A DNA stretch of 58,432 bases, from the NCBI RefSeq assembly GCF_001039355.2, contig NW_019773781.1, forward strand, positions 66,941 through 125,372, given 5' to 3'. Under the pieces are notes generated by a model. It was not told the DNA's origin. It did no database searches and saw only the letters and a list, made by a program, of their open reading frames with translations. Shown one piece after another: positions 56,100 through 58,432 of this stretch. The stretch is from Lingula anatina. Its lineage: Eukaryota; Brachiopoda; Lingulata; Lingulida; Lingulidae. Numbering within the stretch: position 1 is the stretch's first letter; every line of letters begins with the position of its first letter. A program made the translations under genes and the position numbers.

Positions 56100-58432
56100 G
56101 AGTTGGTACATCTCAGGGTTGAGCCAGAATGTGGAAAATGATGTTGAGGAGATACTCTTGGAAGTGAAAATATGACTGAGTGATGAAAGGCAGAAGACAT
56201 GACATGCTTGTTGTTGACATGAGGAATAACGATACAAAAGTAATATAAAATTCTATTCCTGGTCATTTTAGAGTAAAAGAAGAAAGAAATGGATAAGTTA
56301 ATAGTATATGGAGCAAAGCAAAAGCATGTGATTGGTGATATTGAATCTATATATAGTTTAAATAATTGGCTGGCATTTCTTCTTGCTGACCATAAGAGGA
56401 TAGTTAACATCAAACAAACGACTTTACTTGGATCGGCGACCATTTTGCCAAAGGTACTCTCCGTCTACATGCCGTGGTACCGACTGGACATATTGTTCTG
56501 GGATAATTACATGAAACTGAATGTCGATAAGTGATCACTGTATCAGTCAAGTGTGAAGGAAATGTATTCACTCATGTGATACTCATGACCACACCTACTG
56601 TAGTTCACCTACCGTCATAAGATTATGTATGTGTGCATTTATTCCATGTAACATAGGAAGATTAGATACAATTATAACGTCAGAAAATACAATAGAGGGA
56701 GTGTGATAATGATAGGGTCGCTAAACGATTTTGACGGAATATAGTGACTAGCCTAATCCTCTTGTCGCCTGGGTAGGCACGCCCCCTTAGAGTACTTATG
56801 TAAACAAAAGGTCTTCCATAGAGAACTATCCTTTTGTTCAACAGCTTCGCGCGTGCAGGGGATTACGTATATAGTGACACTATACAGCTAACTGCAGTTA
56901 AATCTGTGAAAGCTGTTATTTGATTTATTCTGCTATGTCGGACGTTGTGGGCCAGCCCAATGGTTCATTCACTCATTCTTTTCTGAAGATTGGTGATGCA
57001 TATTTTGAGTGCTTAATTATTTACCCTTCTTCTTACAAGAGAAAGGAAAAGGGGAGAGAAACAGAGACAGTGTCAAATAAAAAGGGTAAAGAGTAATATA
57101 ATACATTAATTAAAGGGACTCGCGGTGGAAGAAACGATAGACTGTTTTGCATCAAGGTATGCAATTATAATCCCACATGGCCCATTGCATATACGGCCGT
57201 ACTTCAAATACATTACTCATAGTTTTATTAAATTACATTATTTTGCTGAATAGACATACATTTTAAAGTTGGTCTTTCAGGAAATAGTTGTGTTTGAAAT
57301 AACACAAACGACAGAGGTAAAATCACATTTAAAATTATTTTGCAATAAATAACTTCAATTCAAGGTCCACCTACAGTGTACACTGATTGTGAGCTATTAC
57401 AGAATGTATCGTTAAGTTAATATCTTAAATGTTATCTTTCACTAATCTTTCACTATTTGCTTTTCATGGTTAGAGAATAAAAAAGTATATAATAGGGAGT
57501 TATTGACCACAAGTTTAATTTTCTTAAGAAGCAACAAGAGTAGCAGCTGTTTTAAAGTTGGCAAAAGAGGGCACGTGACAGATAAAACAGTTTGGTTTGA
57601 TGAGTTCATTGCATGATGTAATTCAATGTTTCTACCACAAGCTAATCACCCAAAAGACAATAGAACAAAAACAAATAATGGGTGATCAGTACAGAAAATT
57701 GAATATAATTTCTTGTGAGTTTGTATGAAAAATAAGTCGTCGAATAAACGGTGATCTTTATAGTGTTGATCTTCACGAAGCTTGCGCTTTCGCTCTTCAT
57801 AAAATCGCAGCCCTATGTTAGCTTGGTTCATCGCAGCAATGTAGTTTTTCCATCATTCTGCAGGTCTGGTTGCGTACAATGCCTTCATCTAATGCTTATC
57901 ATAAATTAACTTTGTGACATGAAGTAATTAATAAAATACGCCTGTTGAAAAGGGCCTTTTCATAACTTATACAGATGCACTGTCAGGCAGGTAAGTTGTT
58001 TAGAAAAACATCGTCGCCGTGCGTCGCCCCTACCTTCAGGAAGCTTATCCTCCGTTTGTATCATCGGCATTGTTTGTTATCTGACAAATTAGGGCAGATG
58101 TCAATTAACGTTTTAGCAATTAATTCTAAATTCACTTATATTTCGGACTAAACTCCATGTCAGATTCATAGCCATGACGCAATGCCACCTGAGTAACAGT
58201 TTAAATTTCTAAACATTCTATTTCGTTTTTGGCCTGATGTTTTTTATTATCAGTTGAAAATGTTTCCATGTTCAACTACGTAAACGTGTACGTACACTAT
58301 TCTGGACTATTTTATTCTAGCCAACTACACAAACAAATAGCACTAACTGCCCCCCCCCCCCCCCCCATAAACAAACACACCCCTCCTTGCTTACATTTTG
58401 CCGTTTTTGCGTCACTCGTTATTGCACACACT
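56100..58432. other. Terminal stretch, no gene seen
   Basis: Only chance-length frames without domain features. A poly-C run lies at about 58350-58366. Any further 5' exon of gene F would be in or beyond this stretch. Confidence 0.45.

Noticed and set aside
56289-56534. 81-codon plus-strand frame MDKLIVYGAK
   Set aside because: No recognisable domain, splice support or neighbour relation; its length is within chance for AT-rich DNA of this size.

Overview
The window reads as nuclear DNA of a metazoan, most likely a marine invertebrate. Genes are small and intron-split with GT-AG borders and AATAAA signals. The DNA is AT-rich and crowded with microsatellites, short inverted-repeat elements and transposon relics. 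The domain mix (type-2 chitin-binding, PAN/apple, Thr-rich mucin, D8C as in uromodulin/OIT3, multi-finger C2H2) fits a lophotrochozoan such as a mollusc, or a basal deuterostome. I cannot assign a species. One run of N (15176-15883) and single Ns at 7804 and 52077 show a draft assembly.

Layout. (1) 1566-3020 (+): a 14-finger C2H2 protein in one long exon, in which the core Leu of the finger is Cys in 13 of 14 fingers. (2) 6881-41469: four paralogous small secreted chitin-binding genes, called here A (6881-9744, +), B (12661-21227, +), C (34226-32337, -) and D (39932-41469, +). Exon phases join without frame error in all four. Each encodes a signal peptide, a short Cys/Tyr mini-module and a peritrophin-A-like (CBM14) module. 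A, B and C share four coding exons with the same phases, an 88-nt exon 3, and a splice donor 7-16 nt after the stop codon. D has the same order in two coding exons plus a Gly/Asn/Tyr-rich tail. (3) 47070-44627 (-): a three-exon gene E encoding signal peptide, PAN/apple-like module, long Thr/Pro repeat and C-terminal CBM14-like module. (4) 55459-54577 (-): two exons of gene F encoding a complete D8C domain ending at the stop codon.

Together genes A-F form a neighbourhood of secreted, cysteine-rich extracellular proteins, five of them with putative chitin-binding modules. A role in mucus, cuticle, shell or gut-lining matrix is a reasonable inference but is not shown by sequence. The zinc-finger gene is unrelated.

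The rest is introns and intergenic DNA holding at least six short inverted-repeat element families, a decayed piggyBac-like element (47633-49060), a truncated Tc1-like helix-turn-helix fragment (about 19090-19412) inside gene B, several tandem duplications, and two unexplained possible coding fragments (49352-49807 and 50607-50293).
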